Source of the DNA: JAGPCK01 sp041675505
GTDB taxonomy: Bacteria > Bacteroidota > Bacteroidia > UKL13-3
Reading direction: 5' to 3'
Length of the DNA stretch: 64,000 nucleotides
Assembly: GCA_041675505.1 (NCBI GenBank)
Contig: JBAYTR010000004.1
Location: 186,001 to 250,000, forward strand
Shown here: positions 7,640 to 15,739 of the stretch, piece after piece
Layout of the letters: each line of letters opens with the position of its first letter
Numbering within the stretch: position 1 is the stretch's first letter
The notes under the pieces: model-generated
What the model was told of the DNA's origin: nothing
The model's database searches: none
Seen by the model: only the letters and a program-made list of their open reading frames with translations
Made by a program: the position numbers and the translations under genes

Positions 7640-8020
7640 CTAAGGCAGTTCAAACCTGAATATGTTGGAGGTTACTTTGGTGGCTGTGTCGTAAGATGAC
7701 GACTGAATGAACATAGGTGTTTCCTTATCCAGTACACTACAGGTAATAACAGCTATTTGATTTGTGTCAGAAATTGACGCATTAACATAAATGATGTCAC
7801 CACCTCTTTTCTCATTGTACATTATTTCAATACCTGGAGCGTTCAATGTGGAGCTAATGATGTTGCCGGAAATATCAGTAAACCTGAATGATACACCATC
7901 CACATTGGTAGTAGCATTTAGTCTAACTCGGTATTTGCTGTAATACGTTTGGGAGTCTTCTTCTTTTTGAGAGCACCCTAATATTACCACCAGAATGAAC
8001 AAGAGTAGTGTGTTTTTCAT
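7640..8020 (-). CDS. Small predicted lipoprotein of unknown function
   Basis: The 126-residue product has a lipoprotein signal peptide (MKNTLLLFILVVILGCSQ) with the lipobox cysteine at residue 16. The acidic Glu-Glu-Asp after the cysteine resembles the Bacteroidota surface-lipoprotein export signal. The rest is predicted beta-rich and I recognise no family. It is the only non-cas, non-TA gene between the array and cas9. Its promoter places the transcription start at or next to the ATG, so it is probably leaderless. No link to CRISPR function is evident. Confidence 0.75.
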   Translation of the reverse strand: MKNTLLLFILVVILGCSQKEEDSQTYYSKYRVRLNATTNVDGVSFRFTDISGNIISSTLNAPGIEIMYNEKRGGDIIYVNASISDTNQIAVITCSVLDKETPMFIQSSSYDTATKVTSNIFRFELP

Positions 8021-8024
8021 AACA

Positions 8025-8054
8025 CAAACTTACGTTATTGATTATAATTCCAAA
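8025..8054 (-). promoter_or_regulatory. Promoter of the small lipoprotein gene
   Basis: On the - strand, TTTG (8051-8054) is followed after 18 nt by TAAGTTTG (8025-8032), a full consensus match. Only 4 nt separate the -7 box from the ATG, which predicts a leaderless mRNA. Confidence 0.7.
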
Positions 8055-8230
8055 TTAAATTGGCACGAAATTTTTACATACACATCGCAATTACCAGTCC
8101 AATTCAATAATACTACAGTGGAGGTTGACTTTCACTAAATTCCAACAATTACAGAACTTAACTGACAACTAATATACATGTAAGCAGTAAAAAACGTGTT
8201 TCCAATCATTAAAATTGGCACAAGAGATTT

Positions 8231-8349
8231 CTGCAATCTTAGTAAGAACTCAATTTTAAAGCAAATCACAACACATAAATGCCGCTTAAAGTGCGGTGGC
8301 ATACTGTTTACAATACTACTAAGAACTCAATTTGAAAGCAAATCACAAC
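8231..8349 (-). CRISPR. Orphan mini-array: degenerate repeat, one spacer, perfect repeat
   Basis: A perfect 47-bp repeat (8303-8349) and a degenerate 42-bp repeat (8231-8272) flank one 30-bp spacer (8273-8302), 35 bp from the end of cas9. The degenerate repeat still matches the tracrRNA-pairing half. On - it keeps TTTG, a 20-nt spacer and TAAGATTG despite changes in that part. It is either the stranded end of a longer array or a separately kept guide. Confidence 0.88.
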
Positions 8350-8383
8350 TTACAACCCCAGTAGTACTTGACTAAAAGTTATT

Positions 8384-11300
8384 TTAAAATAATGCTTTTT
8401 TTATATTGCCAGTCCAGTCAACGGTAACTTTCACACATGTGTCTTGTATTTTTTTCAACTTCTGCTTTTTCCTCTTATCTGTTTCAGTGACACTTTTTAC
8501 AAAAGTTCCTCCAGGTTCATAAGGTGAGCAATCTCTATAAGAACCATATTCAACAAAATTTAGCTCCTTTTTAGGTATTTTCTTATCCAAATACTGATTT
8601 TTCAGAACCTCTCTTTGTTCCTCAGTCAAATCTTTTGGAACACTTATCACATTTGCATAATTATGTGGAATAAAATGAGCCGTTTTTGATTTGTCAAATT
8701 TCACAACCTTATAAATGCGATGACTAATTTTCTTTTTATTGTCAATATTTTGCAGCCATTCATCAAGTTCAGCATTACTAAAACTCAAAAACTCGTCATT
8801 TTCATTTTCAGGGAAATAAACTAAATCGCCTTGTTGCAATGTAAATATTACCCTCTCTGGCTTATCTTCATGCTTAACCCTGTAGTCTTCACAAATTCTA
8901 TATTTAAAATTATCATATTTCTCTTTTAATGAACGTTTTGCTATATCAGCAGAATCATATAAAGAAGCAATGTCAAAAACTCTTTCCTTGCCTTTTTTAC
9001 CGTATGTTTCCATTACTAAAAAAAGGTAATTATCACCTGTTACAACACTAAGTTTTTCATTGTTACTATAAAGTCTTTGCAGCGTACTTTCGTCATCTTC
9101 CTTGGCACTATACCATATTTTCACTTTGTAAACGGGTGGTTTTAGTTCATCCGGTTTTTTTCTTTGAAACCTGCATTCGTTAAATGCCTTAAGTCCTTCG
9201 CCAGTAAAGGCTTCTTTCATTGAGTCGTATTGCTTCTTATGAGTATTAATTTCTTTTTTGATAATTTCATCAATAATTTGAGGTATGTCTTTTGCTTTCA
9301 GATTGGGTAAATCAATTGTTTTGGTATCGCGCAACAATCCAGTCTTTGGATCTCTTGTCTTTCCGTAGTTTGTTTCTTGGTGTAAAGCGCCTCTTATTTT
9401 AACTTGTGCTTTTAATTTTTTATGAGGTGTGTTACTGTCGAATTTATCAATGCTAACACATAATTTATCTTTTGGTTTGATAGAAGTAGTCATTGCTTCC
9501 AAATGATTTTTAGCCTGTTTTACCAAATCTTCAAATGGTTTTTCGAAATGCCTTGAGCTTTCTATTTGTTTTTGAATTTCTTCTCTTCTGGTTGATTCAA
9601 GATTAAAGAAGGCTTCAATGGTATTTTCACCTTCTTTTATTTCTAATTTGAATTCATCTTTTCGTTTTGTAAGTTCATCTTGGAGGTATTTGTTAAGGTC
9701 GTTTAATCTTTTAATATGCTTGTGTTCGGTTAGTGCAACTACTAAAGCATCAACCGCATGATGTCTGTTATCGTATCGCTTACTCCAGTTCCTAATTTCA
9801 TAAATATGTTTTTGCTTTTCTTTATCAAAATATTTCCGTGTCCATTCCGCATTAGGTTTACCAGTTTCGGGATTGATGTCCCAAAGTTCCATTTCCCTGA
9901 ATCTTTCCTCGGTAAGTTCCATGAACAGTTTTTTCAAACCCCAACGGCTTCTCAAAAAGCTGGTTACCTCTCCAGTACTGGTTTTCACATTATCACTTCC
10001 TACAATTTTTGCCAATTCGTTTTTCACAGCTACGGATATGTATTGCGTGTCTTTTATTTGTCGTTCTACTGGATTGACTGGTATTTTCTCTAGTAATAGA
10101 TTTCTTTTCTTTTTGCCATAAAAGATGTGATTAATGTGCTTTATATAGTCTGCTTCCTGACAAATCCCTAACCTCGAATCCTGTTGTGAAATATACTCCC
10201 ATGCGGTTCGGTTTCCTTTTTCTTCATTAATATTTGTTTCACAAACAACTTTATTGGATAATGAATCGTCAAAGTATCTTGATTTTGGAACAATATGGTC
10301 AATATCATACAATCGCTCAGAAGAAAACAGTTTTGATAATGGGATAGGTTTTAGCGTATATGGAGAAATGCATTTTTGTTCTTCCCATAAGCGCAATTTT
10401 TGAATTTCTTCTTGCGTTGGCTCAGTTGCTTTTTTGGGAAAAGGATAGTCTTCTGTATTCTGTTTGCTCCAAAGCTTGTATAATTCGATATTCCCCTGAG
10501 AGGGCTCATGCTTTAACTCTATAAGCCTTTTCTTGATTGTTTCATTTATTTTTTGACTTTTAATTTGCCCTTTGTAAATTTTGTCCCTTTCTGCCGCACT
10601 GTTTTTTAAATCTCTTGCCAATTCCACCCGTATTTCCAGCTCTTCGGAATTGAATTTATATTGTTTCCATAGCGTTTTTACAATTTGCATTGTTTCGTTG
10701 GTCAGTTGGGAAACAATCGGATTCCTAAGATTACGTTCCACATACTGTATTTCATGATAATCTTTAATCTGTGGCTTTATGGTTTCGCTAGTATGTTTCC
10801 CGTAAATCAAAGAACTGGCAAAGGCATACATTAACCCACCTGTTTCTATAGCATTGGGATTTTGTTCAACGAAGCTAATTACATAGTCTTCTAATTGTTC
10901 TACTGGAAAATCATCTATTACTTCACCTGTTTGGATTAAATGGAATGTTTGTTTTATTTTTTCTGGAACACTTGCGGGATTTAATTGCATTAGAGGAAGA
11001 ATGTTTCTGATTGCTTTCTCGGACAAACTTGCATATTTCCTAGGGAACTTAACATTTTGAGCAAATTTCAAGGCTAATGCTGAAGCGGCTTCATCATCGT
11101 TCAATGCCTTTAGCACATTGGATATAGAAGATACTTTAGGGCTTGAAGGGTCATACTCACTGCCGCTGTTTGCATTGTCAAAAATAGCTTTCCATATTTT
11201 TTTCACAATGTCTTTGTCCTGCGAATAAAGTAATTCAAAATGGGTACCTAATATTTTTTTAATAGTTATATTCGTGTCACAGCCTTTTAGTTTTGCTTTT

Positions 11301-12763
11301 AAATTTAATCCATTCAAATATTCCGTTTTGTCATTTTTTAGTCGGACAATCTTTGCGACTTCCGAGAACCCTAATTGTTTTTGGTTTTGTAATTTATTGT
11401 AAATCTCCTGTTTCTCATCAGTTGTCAAAAACCTGTCAGTGTATTGATAAACATTTTTTTTCTTTTTCTCGTTCCAAACTTCCTCTTTGGAAGTGATGTA
11501 CATTTTGTTGATTTGGTCCCAACACCTGAATTCTTGGAATAGCGGATGAGAATTTGCTAAAACCTGTTCTTCTTTTTCGAACTGGCATTTACTGATGAGT
11601 TCTGTTTGTGGTTTTAAGGGGCGTTGATAATATATTACCTGATTTTTAACAATGTATTTCAAACCTCCATTAAAAGCTTCTTTTCTTAACTTTTCTTGTG
11701 ATTCACTTTTTCCGGGAAAAAGATAATCCGAAATATTTTTCAGGGTTTCTTTCGGGCAATTGTTTAGAAATGGATATTGCTTACCTTGGGTTTCCCATAT
11801 TTTATCAAATTCTTCTTGGTAACGATTGCGAAGAATCACACGATTCCTGATTTTGGTCCATTTATTTTTCTCCAAGTCTTTTATAAATAGCTGGCTTACA
11901 AATAATTTTTCATTCTTGAGCGTTTCTTCCGTAGCTTCCATTTGCTTGCGCCAGTTCGTTTTTTGAGGCAAAGCAAATATTACAGATGTTGTTTCGCCTT
12001 TTTTATTTCGCTTAATCCTAATTTCAAATTCTTCTTCCTTTCCTATTTTTTCTTCCAAATTCTGCAATTCTGTTTCGCCTACTAATTCTTCTTCATCAAA
12101 CGTAATTGTTACATTGTATTTGTATAGTTCCTGTCCTTTGTTTACTCCACCTCGGACTTTAAAGATAGTTTCTGATTTTTCTACTTTCGAAATGATTACT
12201 TTTTGAGTAAACACTTCATATTTCTTCGCTGTTACTTCTTCATCCGTATCATCTTCATTTTTCTTCTTCTTGGAGTCTTCATCGTTATTTCCTCCTGCGT
12301 AGCCTCTCAGTTGATTGAATTGATATAGAATTTTTCCAAAATCTTTGAGCTCTATAATATTGTCAATGGCTCTAGCTCTTAACTGGTAGTGTGCAAAAGA
12401 ATCCAACTGCATGGTACCTTTTTTTATGGGAAGTAATTCTAGTTCTTGAATCTTATCCTTTGGGGGAATGCCATTTTTAAACTGAAATTGCTCGGGTAAC
12501 ATCCCTAATTCATGAAGAATATAAAGTAGCTTATTCCTGCGTAGTTTATACCTCTTGTTCATTTTACGAATAGTGCGCTTTGTTCTCCGGTCTGCATTTT
12601 TGGTTATTCCTACTCCCTTTTCATAGTCTTGTTTATCAGTACCCATAGGAATTATACGGCTTCCCATTCCAAGAATTTCACCTCGCTTGTTTTCGTAATC
12701 TTGTTGAATTAACGCCCAACCAATGGAGTTCGTTCCCAAATCAAGTCCTAAGATTTTTTTCAT
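8384..12763 (-). CDS. cas9: CRISPR-associated endonuclease Cas9 (type II-C)
   Basis: Cas9 is the crRNA:tracrRNA-guided DNA nuclease of the system. The 1459-residue protein has RuvC-I at the N-terminus (ILGLDLGTNSIGW, Asp8), an Arg-rich bridge helix (NADRRTKRTIRKMNKRYKLRR, ~57-77), RuvC-II (LEIRVELARD, Glu near 711), the HNH domain (YDIDHIVPKSRYFDDS, His near 823, with Asn further on), and RuvC-III (RHHAVDALVVAL, near 1000). All catalytic residues look intact. A charged low-complexity insert (EDSKKKKNEDDTDEE) lies near residue 165. The length and absence of csn2 fit the large Bacteroidota II-C Cas9 group. It is convergent to cas1-cas2 and has a divergent tracrRNA upstream. No inactivating change was seen. 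Confidence 0.97.
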   Translation of the reverse strand: MKKILGLDLGTNSIGWALIQQDYENKRGEILGMGSRIIPMGTDKQDYEKGVGITKNADRRTKRTIRKMNKRYKLRRNKLLYILHELGMLPEQFQFKNGIPPKDKIQELELLPIKKGTMQLDSFAHYQLRARAIDNIIELKDFGKILYQFNQLRGYAGGNNDEDSKKKKNEDDTDEEVTAKKYEVFTQKVIISKVEKSETIFKVRGGVNKGQELYKYNVTITFDEEELVGETELQNLEEKIGKEEEFEIRIKRNKKGETTSVIFALPQKTNWRKQMEATEETLKNEKLFVSQLFIKDLEKNKWTKIRNRVILRNRYQEEFDKIWETQGKQYPFLNNCPKETLKNISDYLFPGKSESQEKLRKEAFNGGLKYIVKNQVIYYQRPLKPQTELISKCQFEKEEQVLANSHPLFQEFRCWDQINKMYITSKEEVWNEKKKKNVYQYTDRFLTTDEKQEIYNKLQNQKQLGFSEVAKIVRLKNDKTEYLNGLNLKAKLKGCDTNITIKKILGTHFELLYSQDKDIVKKIWKAIFDNANSGSEYDPSSPKVSSISNVLKALNDDEAASALALKFAQNVKFPRKYASLSEKAIRNILPLMQLNPASVPEKIKQTFHLIQTGEVIDDFPVEQLEDYVISFVEQNPNAIETGGLMYAFASSLIYGKHTSETIKPQIKDYHEIQYVERNLRNPIVSQLTNETMQIVKTLWKQYKFNSEELEIRVELARDLKNSAAERDKIYKGQIKSQKINETIKKRLIELKHEPSQGNIELYKLWSKQNTEDYPFPKKATEPTQEEIQKLRLWEEQKCISPYTLKPIPLSKLFSSERLYDIDHIVPKSRYFDDSLSNKVVCETNINEEKGNRTAWEYISQQDSRLGICQEADYIKHINHIFYGKKKRNLLLEKIPVNPVERQIKDTQYISVAVKNELAKIVGSDNVKTSTGEVTSFLRSRWGLKKLFMELTEERFREMELWDINPETGKPNAEWTRKYFDKEKQKHIYEIRNWSKRYDNRHHAVDALVVALTEHKHIKRLNDLNKYLQDELTKRKDEFKLEIKEGENTIEAFFNLESTRREEIQKQIESSRHFEKPFEDLVKQAKNHLEAMTTSIKPKDKLCVSIDKFDSNTPHKKLKAQVKIRGALHQETNYGKTRDPKTGLLRDTKTIDLPNLKAKDIPQIIDEIIKKEINTHKKQYDSMKEAFTGEGLKAFNECRFQRKKPDELKPPVYKVKIWYSAKEDDESTLQRLYSNNEKLSVVTGDNYLFLVMETYGKKGKERVFDIASLYDSADIAKRSLKEKYDNFKYRICEDYRVKHEDKPERVIFTLQQGDLVYFPENENDEFLSFSNAELDEWLQNIDNKKKISHRIYKVVKFDKSKTAHFIPHNYANVISVPKDLTEEQREVLKNQYLDKKIPKKELNFVEYGSYRDCSPYEPGGTFVKSVTETDKRKKQKLKKIQDTCVKVTVDWTGNIKKALF

Positions 12764-12794
12764 GATTTACAGATTTAATAGTCAAAGTTTATAT

Positions 12795-12823
12795 TCTTGA
12801 CCGCAACCTATATGCGGTCAGAA
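12795..12823. promoter_or_regulatory. Inverted repeat in the cas9-tracrRNA divergent region
   Basis: TGACCGCA and TGCGGTCA form an 8-bp perfect dyad with a 7-nt loop, extendable by three pairs across one bulged base. It lies 32 bp upstream of cas9 and just ahead of the tracrRNA promoter, where it could be an operator for both. No cognate regulator is known from the sequence. Confidence 0.5.
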
Positions 12824-12829
12824 ATATTA

Positions 12830-12860
12830 TTTGCAAAATAGAAAAAAATATTTAGTTTTG
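12830..12860 (+). promoter_or_regulatory. tracrRNA promoter
   Basis: TTTG at 12830-12833, a 19-nt spacer, and TAGTTTTG at 12853-12860 fit the Bacteroidota consensus fully. By analogy with the rnpB promoter in this window, transcription would begin about 4 nt later (near 12864), at the anti-repeat. Confidence 0.8.
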
Positions 12861-12863
12861 AGA

Positions 12864-12940
12864 ACTCAATAAGAAAGCAAATCACAATAAGGATTATTCC
12901 GTTGTGAAAACATTTAAGGCGGGGCAACTCGCCTTTTTTA
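12864..12940 (+). ncRNA. tracrRNA
   Basis: The anti-repeat at 12861-12887 pairs with the 5' half of the crRNA repeat: 10 bp (7 if the start is 12864), a 2-nt internal mismatch, then 15 bp. The mismatch marks the usual RNase III-processing bulge. A short hairpin (GGA-TTA-TTCC region, 12890-12900) follows, then a linker beginning GTTGTGAAAACATTT. A terminator hairpin ends the RNA (AAGGCG at 12916-12921, CGCCTT at 12930-12935) with a run of T. At about 77 nt it is compact for type II-C. The orientation confirms that crRNAs come from the - strand. Confidence 0.9.
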
Positions 12941-12956
12941 TTTAAAATACTTATAC

Positions 12957-13032
12957 TTGTTGCAGCTGATTACGATTGGCTGGTATGTTAAGCGATAGTG
13001 CATTTGCGCTATCGCTTTCCTATTTATTACAA
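12957..13032 (+). repeat. 76-bp hairpin direct repeat, copy B (right flank of CRISPR locus)
   Basis: It is the partner of 3471-3546 (69 of 76 identical, same orientation) with the same 9-bp stem and 10-nt loop. It begins 17 bp after the tracrRNA terminator. Confidence 0.9.
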
Positions 13033-13071
13033 TATCTAATTTGCGCCTCCCTAACCAGTATTGTAGATAAT

Positions 13072-13104
13072 CGTTGTGAAAACATTTAGACGGGGTAACT
13101 CTCC
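13072..13104 (+). pseudogene. Decayed second copy of the tracrRNA 3' tail
   Basis: CGTTGTGAAAACATTTAG followed by ACGGGGTAACTCTCC repeats the tracrRNA tail at 12900-12933 with a few substitutions and one deletion. The changes break the terminator stem (GGCG/CGCC became GACG/CTCC). No anti-repeat precedes it. It lies just outside hairpin repeat B and 1 bp from the stop of the next gene. Confidence 0.75.
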
Positions 13105-13105
13105 A

Positions 13106-14584
13106 TCAATCCTCTTCTTCTTCCATGCCGGAAAACATACTGCTCACCAAATCATTGAACACTAACTTACCGTCTTCGGTATCGCGGCTAATTTGAGAGT
13201 ATTCAGCCAAACCGTGCAACACAAACTCCATCATCATCAAAAGTTCGCTTTTGGGAATACCTGCCAATTGCGTTTTTACCAAGTCGCTTAAACCGTTTAC
13301 CTGGTGCATGGCTTTTTCATAAGCCTTATCGCTCATATCAGCCTGCAGTTGCAAGAGGTTTCCCTCATTGAACCAGCGAATAATTTCTTCATACGTATTC
13401 GCTTTTTTCGATTTCTTTAACTGCTCAGGGTTGGGCAGTAGTTGTGCAAATTTCTTGCGTATGGCCTTACCAATTAAAGCCATAGCCACATTGTTTACAC
13501 CTTCCAACTCGCCTTCATACACCAGTTCCATTTTCCCGGTAAGCGAGGGCAAAATGCCATAGAAATCGGCCAAACGTGCCGTTGTGGTGGTTTCTCCATT
13601 CAACAACATTCTGCGCTCGGCAGTGCTGTATAAATTTTCCAGCGCAGAAATGGTAAGGCGGGCAGAAACACCGCTTTTTTTGTCAATGTATTCACTGTCG
13701 CGGGCTTCGAAAGCCACTAATTCAATTAACTCATGTAGCAAAGGAGAAACGGTAACCGCCTTTTGTTGTTCGGTCACATTAGCTTCCTGTTCCGTAATGG
13801 CTTTAGATACTTCGAGTGTTTTGGGATAATGTGTTAAAATCTGGCTGTCTATGCGGTCCTTAAGCGGGGTAACAATAGAGCCACGGTTAGTGTAATCCTC
13901 AGGGTTGGCTGTAAACACAAACTGAATATCCAGTGGCATACGCAGTTTAAAGCCACGCACCTGAATATCGCCTTCCTGCAAAATATTGAACAAGGCCACT
14001 TGTATGCGGGCTTGCAAATCGGGCAACTCGTTAATCACAAAAATGCAGCGGTGCGAGTGCGGTATTAATCCATAATGTATCACCCGCTCATCATTGTAGG
14101 GCAATTTGAGTGTAGCGGCTTTAATGGGATCTACATCTCCTATTAAGTCAGCTACAGACACATCGGGTGTAGCCAGTTTTTCCGTAAAACGTTCGTTTCT
14201 ATGTACCCAGGTTATGGGTGTATCATCTCCTTTTTCAGCCAATACATCACGTGAATATTTTGAGATGGGTGCAAACGGGTCATCGTTAATTTCTGAACCC
14301 TCTACCACAGGCATCCACTCGTCCAGCAACTCTACCATTTGGCGGGCCAAGCGGGTTTTAGCCTGCCCGCGCAAGCCAAGTAAAATAATGTTGTGCTGTG
14401 ATAGTATGGCAGATTGCAGTTGAGGAATAACGGTTTCTTCATAGCCTTGTATGCCTGCAAACAAAGGTGTTTTATTCTTGAGCAGTTGTATGAGGTTATC
14501 GCGCATTTCCTGTTTGATGCTGCGCGATGTGTATCCTGATTTTTTCAGTTGGCCAAAAGTGTGTATCTGTGGTGCTGTGTTCAT
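13106..14584 (-). CDS. MoxR/Mg-chelatase-type AAA+ ATPase
   Basis: This 492-residue AAA+ protein resembles the ChlI/MoxR group. Walker A is GLRGQAKTRLARQ (about residue 70). The Walker B segment reads CIFVINELPDL, with Asn where most MoxR proteins have Asp. Sensor 1 is in FVFTANPEDYTNRG and an Arg-containing LKDRID follows. These ATPases act with VWA proteins as chaperone- or chelatase-like pairs. The VWA partner is encoded directly upstream with no gap between stop and start codons, so the two form one operon. The substrate is unknown. Confidence 0.88.
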   Translation of the reverse strand: MNTAPQIHTFGQLKKSGYTSRSIKQEMRDNLIQLLKNKTPLFAGIQGYEETVIPQLQSAILSQHNIILLGLRGQAKTRLARQMVELLDEWMPVVEGSEINDDPFAPISKYSRDVLAEKGDDTPITWVHRNERFTEKLATPDVSVADLIGDVDPIKAATLKLPYNDERVIHYGLIPHSHRCIFVINELPDLQARIQVALFNILQEGDIQVRGFKLRMPLDIQFVFTANPEDYTNRGSIVTPLKDRIDSQILTHYPKTLEVSKAITEQEANVTEQQKAVTVSPLLHELIELVAFEARDSEYIDKKSGVSARLTISALENLYSTAERRMLLNGETTTTARLADFYGILPSLTGKMELVYEGELEGVNNVAMALIGKAIRKKFAQLLPNPEQLKKSKKANTYEEIIRWFNEGNLLQLQADMSDKAYEKAMHQVNGLSDLVKTQLAGIPKSELLMMMEFVLHGLAEYSQISRDTEDGKLVFNDLVSSMFSGMEEEED

Positions 14585-15676
14585 TTATCTGACTGTTTTT
14601 TTTCTGTTGCGTATGTAATCTTCAAAAATATATTCACCCAATCCGTTGAGTGAGCTGTAAAACGCTTTGCCGTGGTTGGTTCTGGTAAAATCGCGTACAA
14701 ACTCCTGCAAGTAGGGGTCGGTAGCAATCATAAATGTAGTAATGCTTACTCCAATGCGTCTGCATTGCGCAGCCATATTCAACGTTTTATTGATAATTTT
14801 ACGGTCGAGTCCGAAACTATTTTTATAGTAGCCGTTCCCTTCTTTCAGGCAGGTGGGCTTGCCATCGGTAATCATAAAAATCTGTTTGTTGGGGCTTTTT
14901 CTTCTGCGCAAAATATCCATAGCCAACTCTAAACCTGCATACGTGTTGGTATGAAAAGGTCCAACTTGCAAATAAGGCAAATCTTTGAGCTCCACAGGCC
15001 AGGCATCGTTACCAAAAACAATAATGTCGAGTGTATCTTTGGGGTACTTGGTTTTAATAAGTTCAGCCAGCGCCATGGCTACTTTTTTGGCCGGTGTAAT
15101 GCGGTCTTCCCCGTACAAAATCATGGAGTGGGAAATATCAATCATCAACACCGTAGAGTTCTGCGTTCTCAGCTCCCGTTCCTGTATTTCGAGGTCCTCT
15201 TCTGTTAAGGTAAAATCATCAATGCCGTGGTTTATTTGTGCATTGCGAATTGAATTAGGGAAGTTAATACTATCAGGATGGTCGCCAAACTCAAACTTAC
15301 GCAAATCGCTGGACAACTCGTCTCCTGAACCGATGTGTGTAGTTTTATGCTGCCCCTTCCCTGCTTTACGCAGTTTTCCAAAAATCTCTTCCAATGATTG
15401 CCTGCGAATGGTTTGATCTGTTTTGGCTGTGGGTTGAATGCTGCCACTATCGGTTTCTTTCACATACCCTCTATCCTTGAGATCATCATAAAAGTTGCCC
15501 ATACCGTAAATATTATCGGTAAGGTGGTGCTGGTGGTCAAGTTCATTCATCCATGAAAGTGCCTCATTCACATCACCATTGGTGTATTGCATCAGCTGCA
15601 GAAACAAGTTGAGCAGTTCCTGAAACTTATCGGTGGTTTTAGCCGGATGGTATTTAAAAAACCTGAAGTTGTGCAT
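14585..15676 (-). CDS. VWA-domain protein, partner of the MoxR-type ATPase
   Basis: The 363-residue protein has a helical N-terminal half and a von Willebrand A domain from about residue 165. The metal-binding MIDAS motif is complete: DISHS (in VLMIDISHSM), the distal Thr, and TDGKP. No signal peptide or membrane segment is visible, so it is cytosolic. Its TAA directly precedes the ATG of the ATPase gene, the typical MoxR-VWA arrangement. The start at 15676 gives MHNFRFFKYHPAKTTDKFQE, and no better start is seen. Confidence 0.88.
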   Translation of the reverse strand: MHNFRFFKYHPAKTTDKFQELLNLFLQLMQYTNGDVNEALSWMNELDHQHHLTDNIYGMGNFYDDLKDRGYVKETDSGSIQPTAKTDQTIRRQSLEEIFGKLRKAGKGQHKTTHIGSGDELSSDLRKFEFGDHPDSINFPNSIRNAQINHGIDDFTLTEEDLEIQERELRTQNSTVLMIDISHSMILYGEDRITPAKKVAMALAELIKTKYPKDTLDIIVFGNDAWPVELKDLPYLQVGPFHTNTYAGLELAMDILRRRKSPNKQIFMITDGKPTCLKEGNGYYKNSFGLDRKIINKTLNMAAQCRRIGVSITTFMIATDPYLQEFVRDFTRTNHGKAFYSSLNGLGEYIFEDYIRNRKKTVR

Positions 15677-15727
15677 ACGTAACGAAGTTATAACAAACGA
15701 AATGGTAAAGGGTTAATTAATTTAGAA

Positions 15728-15735
15728 TATTTTTG
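15728..15735 (+). promoter_or_regulatory. -7 promoter element, 4 nt from the ATG
   Basis: TATTTTTG ends 4 nt before the start codon at 15740, predicting a leaderless transcript. No clear TTG lies at the -33 position. Confidence 0.45.
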
Positions 15736-15739
15736 CGCC

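Noticed and set aside
8273..8302. Spacer of the mini-array targeting the cas9/tracrRNA promoter region
   Set aside because: Only a few bases (around CCGCA) are shared with 12795-12823 by eye, not enough to claim targeting.
9758..10121. Frames on + antisense to cas9
   Set aside because: They are shadows of the cas9 coding sequence, which has intact catalytic motifs along its full length.
3384..13105. Insertion sequence or integrase that could mobilise the CRISPR locus
   Set aside because: No transposase, integrase or terminal inverted repeats were found; only the direct hairpin repeats remain as evidence.
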